Assembly: GCA_038118725.1 (NCBI GenBank)
Contig: JAYOIK010000046.1
Coordinates: forward strand, 1 to 41,377
Origin: JADHLJ01 sp038118725
GTDB lineage: Bacteria > Pseudomonadota > Alphaproteobacteria > Thalassobaculales > Thalassobaculaceae
Reading direction: 5' to 3'
Length of the DNA: 41,377 nucleotides
The notes under the pieces are model-generated. The model was not told where the DNA came from and made no database searches. It saw nothing but the letters and a program-made list of their open reading frames with translations. The stretch's first letter is position 1, and the number at the start of each line of letters is the position of its first letter. Positions 26,686 through 37,751 of the stretch are shown piece by piece. Position numbers and translations under genes: made by a program.

Positions 26686-28803
26686 ATGAGCAGCGACGCC
26701 GACAAGGACCTGCGGGGGATTGACGCCGCGCATCACCTGCATCCCTTCACCGACAACCAGCGGCTGCGGGAGGAGGGTGGTCCGACGGTCATCGAGCGCG
26801 GCAAGGGCTGCTATCTCTGGGACGAGAACGGGCATCGATACCTCGACGCGATGGCCGGGCTATGGTGCGTGAATGTCGGCTACGGGCGGCCTGAACTGGC
26901 CGAGGCCGCGCGGGCGCAGATCGAAAAACTTTCCTATTACAACACGTTCTTCAAGACCACGACGGCCCCGACCGCGGAATTGGCGGGCCGTTTGGCGGAG
27001 CTCGCGCCCGCCGGGGTGGAGCATGTGGTCTTCACCAATTCCGGCTCCGAGGCGGTGGACTCGGCGCTACGGTTCGCGCGTCAATTCTGGTCGTTGGAGC
27101 GTAAGCCCGAAAAGCGCGTGATCATTGGCCGCGAGGAGGGCTATCACGGCAGCACCTTGGCCTCGGCCAGTGCCGGAGGTATCCGCGTCATGCACGAGCA
27201 GGCCGGCCTGCCGCTGCCGGATTTCGCGCATATCGCCGCGCCCTATGGCTTCCGGGACGCCGGCTCGGCTCCGGCGGCGGTCTTCGCCAAGCGCGCGGCG
27301 GCGTTGTTGGAGGCCAAGATCCTCGAACTCGGCGCGGAACGGGTCGCCGCCTTCATCGCCGAGCCGATCCAGGGGGCCGGCGGGGTGATCATTCCGCCGG
27401 CGGGGTATCTGAGAGAAATTCAGCGGATTTGCCGCGCCCATGACGTGCTGCTGATCATCGACGAGGTCATCTGCGCCTTCGGCCGGCTCGGCTCGTGGAG
27501 CGCGAGTGAACATTTCGGTCTGACCCCGGATCTGATGACGATGGCCAAGGGCCTGTCCTCTGGCTATCAGCCGATCGCGGCGGTGATGATCGGCGAGCGG
27601 GTGGCCCGTTCCATCATCGAGAAAGGCGGCGACCTCGCGCATGGATTCACCTATGCCGGGCATCCGGTCGCGGCGGCGGTGGCCCTGGAGAACCTGCGGA
27701 TCATCGAACGCGAGGGGTTGGTCGAGCGGGTGCGCGATGACCTCGGACCGTACTTCGCCCAGGCACTCGCGGGCCTACGTGATCACCCCATGGTCGGCGA
27801 AACCAGAAGTCTCGGACTGATCGGCGCGGTGGAATTGGTTCGTGACCGTGCCAGCAAACAGCGCTTCGAGCCCGAGGGCGTTGTGGCCGCAGTGTGCCGA
27901 GAGCGGATGCAACAGCGCGGCGTGATCCTGCGCGCGGTGCGCGACACACTGGTCGCCGCGCCGCCTCTGATCGCCGAACATCGCGACATCGACTTGATGG
28001 TCAAGGTGATGCGCGAGACCCTGGACGATATCGGGCGCGAGATCAACGACATGGCGCTCGACAGGGGGCTTGTCCACGCCGACACGGGCGAGGGCGGCCG
28101 GCTTCGGGGGCGTGTGGCCTTGGTCACCGGGGCTTCGCGGGGGATCGGCCGCGCGGTCGCGGAACGTTTCGCGGGCGAGGGCGCCGAGGTTCTTCTTCTG
28201 GCCCGGGATCGCAAGGCCTTGGGTGATGTCGAGGCCGCGATTCGCGGGACTGGAGGCGTGGCGCATGTTCTGGAGCGCGACATGGCCGTGTCTGGTTTGC
28301 TTCGCGGCTTGGCCGGTGAAATCAAGGCTTTGGCGGGTCGCTTGGATATCGCGGTTTTGAATGCCGGTGTGCTTGGAGAAATCACCCCGCTTCCCATGTA
28401 TAATGATCTGGCGTGGGATAAAGTCATGACCGTGAACCTGACATCCAATGCTCGTCTCATTCAGGAACTGCATCCGCTCATCGCCGGATCGGACGCCGGG
28501 CGCGTGATCCTCGTGACCTCCGGCGCCGCTCGCGGAGCGCTTAAGGAATGGAGTGGCTACGCCGCCAGCAAGGCGGGTCTCGAAGCCCTGGCCCGCGCTT
28601 ACGCGGCGGAAAACAAGGATGGCCCCATCCGTGTCAACGTGGTCGATCCCGGTGAGGTGGCGACGGCCATGCGAGCATCGGCCTTCCCGGAGGAGGATCC
28701 CGATCGGCTATCGAATCCCGAGGCCATCACGGATGCTTTCGTCAGGCTCGCCGGCGTGGAGTGCGAGGTTTTCGGCGCCGTGATCCCGGCGGGAGAGGCC
28801 TAG
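26686..28803 (+). CDS. class III omega-transaminase fused to short-chain dehydrogenase
   Basis: One uninterrupted frame of 705 residues. Residues 1-~455 are a PLP-dependent class III aminotransferase of the omega-amino-acid/amine:pyruvate type: AAHHLHPFTD near the start, MAGLWCVNVGYG, TNSGSEAVDSA, GYHGSTLASAS, EPIQGAGGV, PLP Asp D259 (IIDEV) and Schiff-base lysine K288 (MAKGLSSGY). After a ~16-residue linker (MALDRGLVHADTGEGG), residues ~472-705 are a complete classical SDR: TGASRGIG at 481-488, NAG at 559-561, S612, and Y625-x3-K629 (GYAASKAG). The ATG at 26686 gives numbering identical to known omega-transaminases; an ATG at 26671 is also open, and GGGGAGG lies unusually close. There is no stop or frameshift between domains. 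A plausible activity is transamination to an aldehyde followed by its reduction (inference). Confidence 0.88.
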   Translation: MSSDADKDLRGIDAAHHLHPFTDNQRLREEGGPTVIERGKGCYLWDENGHRYLDAMAGLWCVNVGYGRPELAEAARAQIEKLSYYNTFFKTTTAPTAELAGRLAELAPAGVEHVVFTNSGSEAVDSALRFARQFWSLERKPEKRVIIGREEGYHGSTLASASAGGIRVMHEQAGLPLPDFAHIAAPYGFRDAGSAPAAVFAKRAAALLEAKILELGAERVAAFIAEPIQGAGGVIIPPAGYLREIQRICRAHDVLLIIDEVICAFGRLGSWSASEHFGLTPDLMTMAKGLSSGYQPIAAVMIGERVARSIIEKGGDLAHGFTYAGHPVAAAVALENLRIIEREGLVERVRDDLGPYFAQALAGLRDHPMVGETRSLGLIGAVELVRDRASKQRFEPEGVVAAVCRERMQQRGVILRAVRDTLVAAPPLIAEHRDIDLMVKVMRETLDDIGREINDMALDRGLVHADTGEGGRLRGRVALVTGASRGIGRAVAERFAGEGAEVLLLARDRKALGDVEAAIRGTGGVAHVLERDMAVSGLLRGLAGEIKALAGRLDIAVLNAGVLGEITPLPMYNDLAWDKVMTVNLTSNARLIQELHPLIAGSDAGRVILVTSGAARGALKEWSGYAASKAGLEALARAYAAENKDGPIRVNVVDPGEVATAMRASAFPEEDPDRLSNPEAITDAFVRLAGVECEVFGAVIPAGEA

Positions 28804-28806
28804 GCG

Positions 28807-29346
28807 ATGTCGATGCCCGCCGACGTTCATCGTTTGCAAATGGAGCCCTCGACCTGGGTTCGGCGATTTGCCGAGCTGATCCCCGAGGGTGGCGCGGTTC
28901 TGGATCTCGCTTGCGGAAGCGGCCGCCACGCCCGCTATCTCCTTTCGCTTGGATATCGGGTGGTGTGCCTGGACCGGGACATCACCGCGGTCGCCGATCT
29001 GGCCTCCGACGAAAATGTGGAACTGATCGCTTGTGATCTGGAGGACGGCCGGCCCTGGCCGCTTGGCGATCGAAACTTCGAGGGTATTGTCGTCACCAAC
29101 TATCTGCACCGTCCCTTGATGAAACACCTGGTGCGCGCGGTGGCATCCGGCGGCGCGTTGATCTACGAGACTTTCGCCGACGGCAATCAGGCGTTCGGAC
29201 GTCCGCGTAACCCGGAGTTTCTCCTCAATCGCGAGGAACTGCTGATCTTCTCGCGGCCCGAGTTGTGGGTCGTTGCTTTCGAGGACCTTTTGGTCACTGA
29301 GCCGAGGCCCGCCGCGATTCAGCGGATTGCCGCGGTTCGGGAATAA
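28807..29346 (+). CDS. class I SAM-dependent methyltransferase
   Basis: A 179-residue single-domain methyltransferase of the TehB/Methyltransf_11 type. The SAM loop DLACGSGRHARYL starts at 33, the acidic strand end is VVCLDRD, and motif IV lies near GIVVTNYLHRPLM. No substrate domain is present and the substrate is unknown. It starts three bases after the stop of the transaminase-SDR gene, so it is cotranscribed with it. An SDR gene followed by this methyltransferase is, from memory, a known neighbour pair in Rhodospirillales. Confidence 0.82.
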   Translation: MSMPADVHRLQMEPSTWVRRFAELIPEGGAVLDLACGSGRHARYLLSLGYRVVCLDRDITAVADLASDENVELIACDLEDGRPWPLGDRNFEGIVVTNYLHRPLMKHLVRAVASGGALIYETFADGNQAFGRPRNPEFLLNREELLIFSRPELWVVAFEDLLVTEPRPAAIQRIAAVRE

Positions 29347-29439
29347 AGCCTGAAGTAAAACCCGCAAAAATCCCGTCACGCCTTCCCGCGACGGGCGAAA
29401 AAGCCTCCTAGCCCGTCCATAGCCCTTGTAGAGGGACCA

Positions 29440-29934
29440 ATGGGCTGGGAGGCCGAGATGATTGTTGAACTACCCAATGTGCTTTCGAGCCCTGTTAGTG
29501 TCGCCGGCGAGGGCGTGCTCGGGCGGCTGAACGCCTATTGGAGCGGCAAGCGGGGGCCGATCCTGGCGCCCAGGGCCGACGCGCTCTACCTGTCGGATCT
29601 CGCCGCCCTGATTCCCCACGTTCTCCTGTGTTTTCGTGATGACGAGGCTTTCCGTGTCGAGTTCGCGGGATCGGATGTCCAGGATCTCCTGGGGTTCGAT
29701 CCCACCGGCGAAGTGCTGCGGCCGGACGATCCGGAGCGGGTGCTTGCCGAGATGTCCCGCGTCGTCGAGGTCGTCGCCTTGTCCAGGCGCCCGGAATGGC
29801 CGCGTGGGCCGGGATGGTCGGCGGTTGCCTTGCCGTTTGTCGACGCGGATAACGCGGTTTCCGTCCTCTTGGCCGGCATCGTGCCCTCGGTCCCGGAGGT
29901 TTCCGCGGAAATCCTATGCTTCCCGTCGCGCTAG
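29440..29934 (+). CDS. PAS-domain protein (PAS_5-like)
   Basis: A 164-residue protein that looks like one PAS_5-type domain: LNAYWSGKRGPILAPRADAL..SDLAALIPHVLLCF, then RVEFAGSDVQDLLGFDPTGE. Such alphaproteobacterial single-PAS proteins bind an unknown ligand or act in regulation; no output domain is fused. An AGAGGG lies 4 bases before ATG 29440, and an in-frame ATG at 29458 is an alternative. A small inverted repeat (CCCGTC/GACGGG, 29372-29395) sits before it. It is convergent with secA. It is a more diverged relative of the PAS protein at 38876. Confidence 0.65.
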   Translation: MGWEAEMIVELPNVLSSPVSVAGEGVLGRLNAYWSGKRGPILAPRADALYLSDLAALIPHVLLCFRDDEAFRVEFAGSDVQDLLGFDPTGEVLRPDDPERVLAEMSRVVEVVALSRRPEWPRGPGWSAVALPFVDADNAVSVLLAGIVPSVPEVSAEILCFPSR

Positions 29935-29979
29935 CCGTGAATTGGGGTGCGCGCGAAAGGACCCATCCGCCAGCTTTTC

Positions 29980-32724
<2,745 letters not shown>

Positions 32725-32929
32725 GGGGGCTCCTCATGGGTGGCGGATGGCTGTCGCGCGACTTTATATCAGGCGAGAAAGCCCGGCGAATAACGGTTGT
32801 GAGACATAGGATCAACACTGGTCGGTGTCAATGAGGGGCGGGAGTCGGTTGTCGTTGAATTCTAACTAAATTGTGGTTAAGATTTCGTTAGCGACGGTGA
32901 AACAGTCCAACCCAGAATGGGTGGGGGCG

Positions 32930-33751
32930 ATGGTTGAAAGAATTTCAACACCGGGGCTGAACGGCGTCCTAGGCGTCCGTCCCAGTAACCCGACTTCGGT
33001 TTCGGTCCAAGGTGGACGGCGGAATCCCGAGGATGACATTGCGCGAGATCGGCGCAAGCAGTCGCCGTATGAGCAAGCGAATCAAGAAGAATCGGTTTTG
33101 GTGGGACGGTATCGTCAAGCCGCCGGGCGTGGTTCAAGCGATCAGGACGCCGATGTATCGATCGACCGGTCCACGTCGATGCTGTTGGCGGATGATCTCG
33201 GCGCGTTGATCCGCCGCGCCAGTATTAATCTGCACCTGCTCGCGACCCGGTTGTTCAAGGTGAGCGAGGCGCGATCCCTGGAGATGGCGCGGGATTTCGC
33301 GGAAAATTGCCTGGATGAGGTTCGTCTGGCGATCATGCTCTATGTGCGACAGCGAGGAACAGAGCTAGGTGTCCCCGCGGGGCTGGCGTTCTCGCGGATG
33401 AAGTTGCGGGTCGACCACAATGCCGGGAAACCGACGATCGATCTCGGGGATGCGCTGTTCGTGGACAAAATCGATCTGAAGCCAACCGGCGTGGTCTTCG
33501 ATATCCGCGGGTCGGGCGCCGTTCACAAACCCGCGCCCGGCGTTTTCGTCGATATCGGCGAGCATGGCGCCGCGATCGCCAACACCCTTATCGAAACCGT
33601 GCGGCGCGACGTGCCGAGCTTCGATGGAGGCGTGAACACCGAGGGTGTCATCGTGGTGATCCGCGCCGACCGCTCCGATTATTCCGGCGGTAAGCGCAAC
33701 GAGGAGTCGCTTGGCTTCGACATGATCATTCCCTTCGCCACGCCGAGGTAA
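32930..33751 (+). CDS. hypothetical protein
   Basis: About 273 residues; no family recognised. The frame is open from 32873 (GTG). I prefer ATG 32930, with GGTGGGGG just upstream, because the 32873 region may be promoter. The first ~85 residues are polar and probably disordered. A helical segment follows (LADDLGALIRRASINLHLLATRLFKVSEA...). The C-terminal ~130 residues are beta-rich (KLRVDHNAGKPTIDLGDALFVDKIDLKPTGVVFDI...GVIVVIRADRSDY). There is no signal peptide. Codon use matches the local genes. It is divergent from secA and followed by a repeat region, with no operon partner. Confidence 0.72.
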   Translation: MVERISTPGLNGVLGVRPSNPTSVSVQGGRRNPEDDIARDRRKQSPYEQANQEESVLVGRYRQAAGRGSSDQDADVSIDRSTSMLLADDLGALIRRASINLHLLATRLFKVSEARSLEMARDFAENCLDEVRLAIMLYVRQRGTELGVPAGLAFSRMKLRVDHNAGKPTIDLGDALFVDKIDLKPTGVVFDIRGSGAVHKPAPGVFVDIGEHGAAIANTLIETVRRDVPSFDGGVNTEGVIVVIRADRSDYSGGKRNEESLGFDMIIPFATPR

Positions 33752-33809
33752 GCGGACGTTACGGCAAAGGCCGAGGGCGAAGGCGTCGAGGAATCCGGAA
33801 AACCATGCA

Positions 33810-33909
33810 TTCTCGTCGTCCTCGCGCAAGCGGGGACCTCTGAAAACCGGAAATGGCGGAGCCCAAGCCAACCGCCGGGAGGTCCCCGCTTGCGCGAGGA
33901 CGACGAGAA
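33810..33909. repeat. perfect 31-bp inverted repeat (REP-like element)
   Basis: The left arm 33810-33840 and right arm 33879-33909 are exact reverse complements, separated by 38 bases that contain a further small stem (GGCGG 33856-33860 / CCGCC). It lies in a 417-base space (33752-34168) without a gene, between the unknown gene and ppiC. The arm sequence, CTCGCGCAAGCGGGGA-like, is typical of dispersed repeats in alphaproteobacterial genomes. It would fold into a very strong cruciform or hairpin. Confidence 0.9.
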
Positions 33910-34168
33910 ATCATTTTTTCTCAACGCCTTGAACGTTCTCCCGAAAGACAGAGCGGTTTGGTGGGAACAGGCCAGCGGGATGACGGGATAAGGTTCCCGT
34001 TCCCCGCCGCCTCGCGCGTGATCATCTTCGCGCGATGACGGCCCGCCAACGGGTCTTGGGGCGCCAACACCGCTTGTGGGTTGGGCCGGCTTCTGATACC
34101 GCTCCTCCTCCCGGATCGCGCGGGGCGAGTGACGGAGCCGCCGCGCCCAACCTAGGAAGGACGATCCC

Positions 34169-35095
34169 ATGTTTTCGCATTTCCGCAGCCCCAAGTGGGC
34201 TTGCGTCGCGATCGCCGCCATTGCTGCGGGCTTGATCTTCGCCGGCCCGGCCTCGGCCCAGACTGGTGGTCAGACCGGCGGCCAACCCGCCGCCAACCCC
34301 GCCCAGTTGCCCGACCCGACCAAGACCGTGGTCGCCAGGATCGCCGGCGAGGAGATTTTTCTGGTCGAGATCCTGCGGATGGCGGAACGTTTGCCGGATC
34401 AGTACAAGCAACTTCCGCTTCCGGCCGTCTATCCGTCGCTGCTTCAGCGGGCGATCGACGCGCGGTTGGTCGCGGCCGCGGGCAGGGCCGCGGGCTATGC
34501 CGACAATGAAGAGGTCAAGCGTCGGGTAAGCGCCGCTGAAAATCAGATCATTTCCGAGGTCTATCTGATCTCCCGGGTCTCCGAGAAGGTGACCGAGGAC
34601 GCGTTGCGCGCGGAATATGACAAGCGCAAGGACGCCATGGCCGGTGGCGAGCAGGTGCGGGCTCGGCATATCCTTTTGGAAACCGAGGAGGCCGCGCGCG
34701 AGGTGATCAAGGAACTCGGCGCGGGAGGTGATTTCGCGGAGCTCGCCGCCGACAGGTCGACGGGTCCCTCGGCGGCATCCGGCGGCGACCTCGGCTGGTT
34801 CGGCGAGGGTCAGATGGTGCCGGAGTTCTCCGACGCCGCCTTCGTGCTCGATCCGGGCGCCTACACCAAGGAGCCGGTGAAGACCCAGTTTGGCTGGCAT
34901 GTCATTCTGGTCGAGGACCGCAAGGCCGGCGAGGCGCCGCCCTTCGAGCAAGCGCGTCAACAGCTTTCCTCGGATCTGTCGGGGCAGGTCATGCAGGAAC
35001 TTCTGACCGATCTTCGCGGCAAGACCGAGGTCGAGCGCTTTAACTTCGACGGTGGTCCGATGCCGGAAGCGGCGCCGGCGGCACCCAAGAATTAG
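34169..35095 (+). CDS. PpiC-type peptidyl-prolyl isomerase (parvulin), exported
   Basis: A periplasmic folding catalyst of the SurA/PrsA/PpiC group. It has 308 residues. The signal peptide is about 1-31, with hydrophobic core CVAIAAIAAGLIFAG and ASA/Q cleavage. A Gln/Gly/Pro linker, an N-terminal SurA-like helical region (about 50-150) and one rotamase domain (about 158-250; RARHILLETEEAA, GGDLGWFGEGQMVPEF, TQFGWHVILVEDR) follow. The tail is Pro/Ala-rich. AGGAAGG lies 8 bases before the ATG. The secA / ppiC / argJ order is widespread in alphaproteobacteria. Confidence 0.93.
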   Translation: MFSHFRSPKWACVAIAAIAAGLIFAGPASAQTGGQTGGQPAANPAQLPDPTKTVVARIAGEEIFLVEILRMAERLPDQYKQLPLPAVYPSLLQRAIDARLVAAAGRAAGYADNEEVKRRVSAAENQIISEVYLISRVSEKVTEDALRAEYDKRKDAMAGGEQVRARHILLETEEAAREVIKELGAGGDFAELAADRSTGPSAASGGDLGWFGEGQMVPEFSDAAFVLDPGAYTKEPVKTQFGWHVILVEDRKAGEAPPFEQARQQLSSDLSGQVMQELLTDLRGKTEVERFNFDGGPMPEAAPAAPKN

Positions 35096-35130
35096 TCCCA
35101 AGTCGTTGATATCAGGGCGGGGTCTGAACC

Positions 35131-36366
35131 ATGGATCTTGAAGTCTCTCCTCTCGCGCCGGAGCGGTTTCCGGATATGCCGGCGGTTGCCGGGGTGCGTG
35201 TCGCGGTTGCCGAGTCCGGGCTGAAATACAAGGGTCGGCCCGACCTTCTGCTGGCCGAGTTCGCGCCGGGAACGGCGGTGGCCGCCGTGTTGACCCAGTC
35301 GACGGCGCCCGGCGCGCCGGTTCAATGGTGCCGCGAGCATCTCGGCGCCGGGACCGCACGGGGGCTGGTGGTCAATGCCGGCAACGCCAATGTCTTTACC
35401 GGCGCCAAGGGCCGCGTCGCGGTCGAGGCCATGACAGGCGCCGCCGCCATGGCGCTCGGCTGCAAGCCCGCGGAGGTGATGATCGCCTCCACCGGGGTAA
35501 TCGGCGAGCCGTTGCCGCATGAGAAGATCACGCTGGAAATCGGTAGGCTTCCCGCGCGTTTCGGCCTGAATGACTGGGAGCGGGCGGCCAAGGCGATCAG
35601 CACCACCGACACTTTCACCAAGGGTGCTCACATAACCGCGGAGATCGGCGGCGTGACGGTGAACATTGTCGGGATCGCCAAGGGATCGGGCATGATCGCG
35701 CCGGACATGGCGACCATGCTGGCCTTCGTCTTCACCGATGCCAAGTTCGACGCGGCGGTGCTCCAGCCGATGCTGAAGCGCAACGCCGACACCACCTTCA
35801 ACTCGATCACCGTCGACGGCGATACCTCGACCAGCGACACGTTGATGCTGTTCGCCACCGGACAGGCGGGCGCGCACCCGGCTCCGCGCGACCATCGCGA
35901 CCCGCTGCTGCGTGGATTCGAGAAGGCTTTGCATAGCGTTCTCAAGGACTTGGCGATCCAGGTCGCGCGTGATGGCGAGGGCGCGCAAAAGCTGATCCAG
36001 GTCGATGTTCGAGGCGCGGCCTCAAAGCGGGCGGCGCGTCGGATCGGCCTCGCGATCGCCAACTCGCCGCTGGTCAAAACCGCCGTCGCCGGCGAGGATG
36101 CGAACTGGGGCCGCGTGGTCATGGCCGTCGGCAAGTCCGGCGAAAAGGCCGACCGAGACCGAATGTCCGTGGCTTTCGGCGGCATCGAGATCGCCCGCGA
36201 CGGGGCCCGTGTCGAGGGCTACGACGAAGCGCCGGTGACCGCGCATATGCAGGGGCGAGAGGTTCTGATCGAGACCGATGTCGGCGTCGGCCGGGGCAAG
36301 GCGACGGTCTGGACCTGCGACCTAACCCACGGATATATCAACATTAATGCCGATTATAGAAGTTAG
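35131..36366 (+). CDS. argJ: bifunctional ornithine acetyltransferase / N-acetylglutamate synthase
   Basis: ArgJ recycles the acetyl group of N-acetylornithine to glutamate in arginine synthesis; many forms also make N-acetylglutamate from acetyl-CoA. It has 411 residues. The precursor self-cleaves between A194 and T195 in PDMATMLAF, leaving Thr as nucleophile; the preceding GSGMIAPDM is intact. Other family blocks: GNANVFTGAKG, STGVIGEPLP, FNSITVDGDTSTSD and ANWGRVVMAVGKSG. The C-terminal DLTHGYININADYRS is canonical. It follows ppiC by 35 bases and precedes mutT by 23, likely one operon. Confidence 0.97.
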   Translation: MDLEVSPLAPERFPDMPAVAGVRVAVAESGLKYKGRPDLLLAEFAPGTAVAAVLTQSTAPGAPVQWCREHLGAGTARGLVVNAGNANVFTGAKGRVAVEAMTGAAAMALGCKPAEVMIASTGVIGEPLPHEKITLEIGRLPARFGLNDWERAAKAISTTDTFTKGAHITAEIGGVTVNIVGIAKGSGMIAPDMATMLAFVFTDAKFDAAVLQPMLKRNADTTFNSITVDGDTSTSDTLMLFATGQAGAHPAPRDHRDPLLRGFEKALHSVLKDLAIQVARDGEGAQKLIQVDVRGAASKRAARRIGLAIANSPLVKTAVAGEDANWGRVVMAVGKSGEKADRDRMSVAFGGIEIARDGARVEGYDEAPVTAHMQGREVLIETDVGVGRGKATVWTCDLTHGYININADYRS

Positions 36367-36389
36367 GTCATGTCGCGATTGAGCAGGCC

Positions 36390-36809
36390 ATGACCGCGAC
36401 CGACAACAAGCTCCCCATCATCCTCGTCGTCGCCGTTGCGTTGATTGATGTCGACGGGCGGGTGCTGATCGCCCAGCGGCCCGAGGGTAAGAAGATGGCC
36501 GGGCTATGGGAGTTCCCCGGTGGCAAGGTCGATCCCGGCGAGACCCCGGAGGCGGCGCTGATTCGTGAGGTAAAAGAAGAGCTTGGCATCGATACCAAGG
36601 AGTCTTGCCTGGCTCCGTTTACCTTCGCGAGCCACTGTTACGACGACTTCCATCTGCTGATGCCGCTCTATCTCTGTCGTCGCTGGTGGGGAAGTATTGT
36701 CCCCCAGGAGGGCCAGGCGGTGAAATGGGTGCGTCCGGTCCGGCTCGGCGACTATCCGATGCCGCCGGCGGACAAGCCGCTGGTCGCGATGCTCAGGGAT
36801 TTTCTTTGA
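36390..36809 (+). CDS. mutT: MutT-type Nudix hydrolase (8-oxo-dGTP diphosphatase)
   Basis: A 139-residue Nudix protein that should clear oxidised nucleotides such as 8-oxo-dGTP. The Nudix box is perfect: G45-x5-E51-x7-R59-E60-V-x-E63-E64-x-G66-I67, within GGKVDPGETPEAALIREV. The preceding AGLWEFPGGK and the C-terminal VKWVRPVRLGDYPMPPAD are typical of MutT. It is the last gene of the ppiC-argJ-mutT run and is followed by a terminator-like palindrome. Confidence 0.9.
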   Translation: MTATDNKLPIILVVAVALIDVDGRVLIAQRPEGKKMAGLWEFPGGKVDPGETPEAALIREVKEELGIDTKESCLAPFTFASHCYDDFHLLMPLYLCRRWWGSIVPQEGQAVKWVRPVRLGDYPMPPADKPLVAMLRDFL

Positions 36810-36832
36810 GGCTTCAAACCGACCGGACAGTT

Positions 36833-36855
36833 ATGCATTATAATGCATCTTTTTT
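36833..36855 (+). terminator. palindrome with T-tract after mutT
   Basis: ATGCATTATAATGCAT (36833-36848) is a perfect 16-base palindrome, followed by C and six T. It lies 23 bases after the mutT stop and just beyond the end of the convergent cyclase gene. The stem is AT-rich and short, so it may be a weak terminator, or a protein-binding palindrome. Confidence 0.5.
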
Positions 36856-36858
36856 CGG

Positions 36859-37641
36859 CTATTTTTCCTCGATAATCGCCACCGCCCGGGTAAACCCCGC
36901 CGAAGCGCCCTTAATTTTCCACGGAAAGCACGCGATCGTGTAGCCACTGTCCGGCAACAGTTCCAGGTTCGAGAGTTTCTCGATATGGCAGTAGCCGATC
37001 TCGATGCTCGCCCGGTGCCCCTCCCAGATGATGCTGGCGTCGCCCTCGGCGGCATAGCGCTTGGCGGTGTGCACGAAGGGGGCGTCCCAGCTCCACGCGT
37101 CGGTGCCCGTGACCCTGACCCCGCGCTCGAGAAGATAGAGCGTCGCCTCGCGTCCCATGCCGCAGCCGCTGGCGAGATAATCGTCCTGGCCGTAGCGTGC
37201 CCCGGCGGCGGTATTGACCACCACGATATCGAGGGGCTGGAGCTCGTGGCCGATGCGTTTCAGCTCGGCTTCCACATCCCTCGCCGTCGCGACATAGCCG
37301 TCCTCCATGTGCCGGAAGTCGAGCCTGATCCCCGGATTGAAGCACCAGTCCAGCGGTACCTCGTCGATGGTCAGGGCCCGCTCGCCGTTATTCATGGTCG
37401 AGTGGAAGTGATACGGCGCGTCGAGATGGGTGCCGTTATGGGTCGAGATGGTCAAGGTCTCAACCGCCCAGCCCTCGCCGCCGGGGAGCTGGTCTTGGGT
37501 GAGGCCCGGAAAGTAGGCCGCCATCTTGTCGGCGGTATTGGCGTGATCGTGATAGTCGATTTTCGGGAGCATCTGCGGCGGGTCCGAGGCGATCCCCGCC
37601 TCCAGGGCCACGGAAAGGTCGATGATGCGTCGCTTGGCCAT
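36859..37641 (-). CDS. metal-dependent cyclase / kynurenine formamidase-like hydrolase
   Basis: A 260-residue member of the Cyclase family (PF04199), which includes bacterial kynurenine formamidase, isatin hydrolase and polyketide cyclases. The metal-binding signature HNGTHLDAPYHFH (68-80) provides H68, H72, D74, H78 and H80. The Trp-rich WSWDAPF region and EGHRASIEIGYCHIEKL follow. No signal peptide is seen, so it is cytoplasmic. It is divergent from an enoyl-CoA hydratase-family gene across 110 bases, suggesting joint control of a degradation step; no kynurenine-pathway genes are near. The substrate is open. Confidence 0.85.
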   Translation of the reverse strand: MAKRRIIDLSVALEAGIASDPPQMLPKIDYHDHANTADKMAAYFPGLTQDQLPGGEGWAVETLTISTHNGTHLDAPYHFHSTMNNGERALTIDEVPLDWCFNPGIRLDFRHMEDGYVATARDVEAELKRIGHELQPLDIVVVNTAAGARYGQDDYLASGCGMGREATLYLLERGVRVTGTDAWSWDAPFVHTAKRYAAEGDASIIWEGHRASIEIGYCHIEKLSNLELLPDSGYTIACFPWKIKGASAGFTRAVAIIEEK

Positions 37642-37751
37642 GATCGTGATGCTCCCATGTTTCCTCGGCGCCGGGCTTTCCGCCCGCCCGGCCAGAGGGT
37701 AGCATCGGGCCTGAAATCTTGTCTCCGTTTAGCCCCGAGGAAATCATCCCC

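Noticed and set aside
28051..28803. Separate SDR gene starting at internal ATG 28051
   Set aside because: No stop separates it from the transaminase and the ribosome site is poor; kept as an alternative translation start only.
29372..29410. Inverted repeat CCCGTC/GACGGG as a terminator of the methyltransferase gene
   Set aside because: The T-run is on the wrong side for plus-strand transcription; only a weak stem is left.
33679..34221. Minus-strand frame in the repeat region before ppiC
   Set aside because: Consists largely of translated inverted repeat (SSSSRKRG, PACARTTR) and overlaps two real genes.
34022..35359. Minus-strand frame of 445 codons over ppiC and the start of argJ
   Set aside because: The plus strand has a signal peptide, ribosome site and PpiC domain; the reverse frame is Arg/Pro low complexity.
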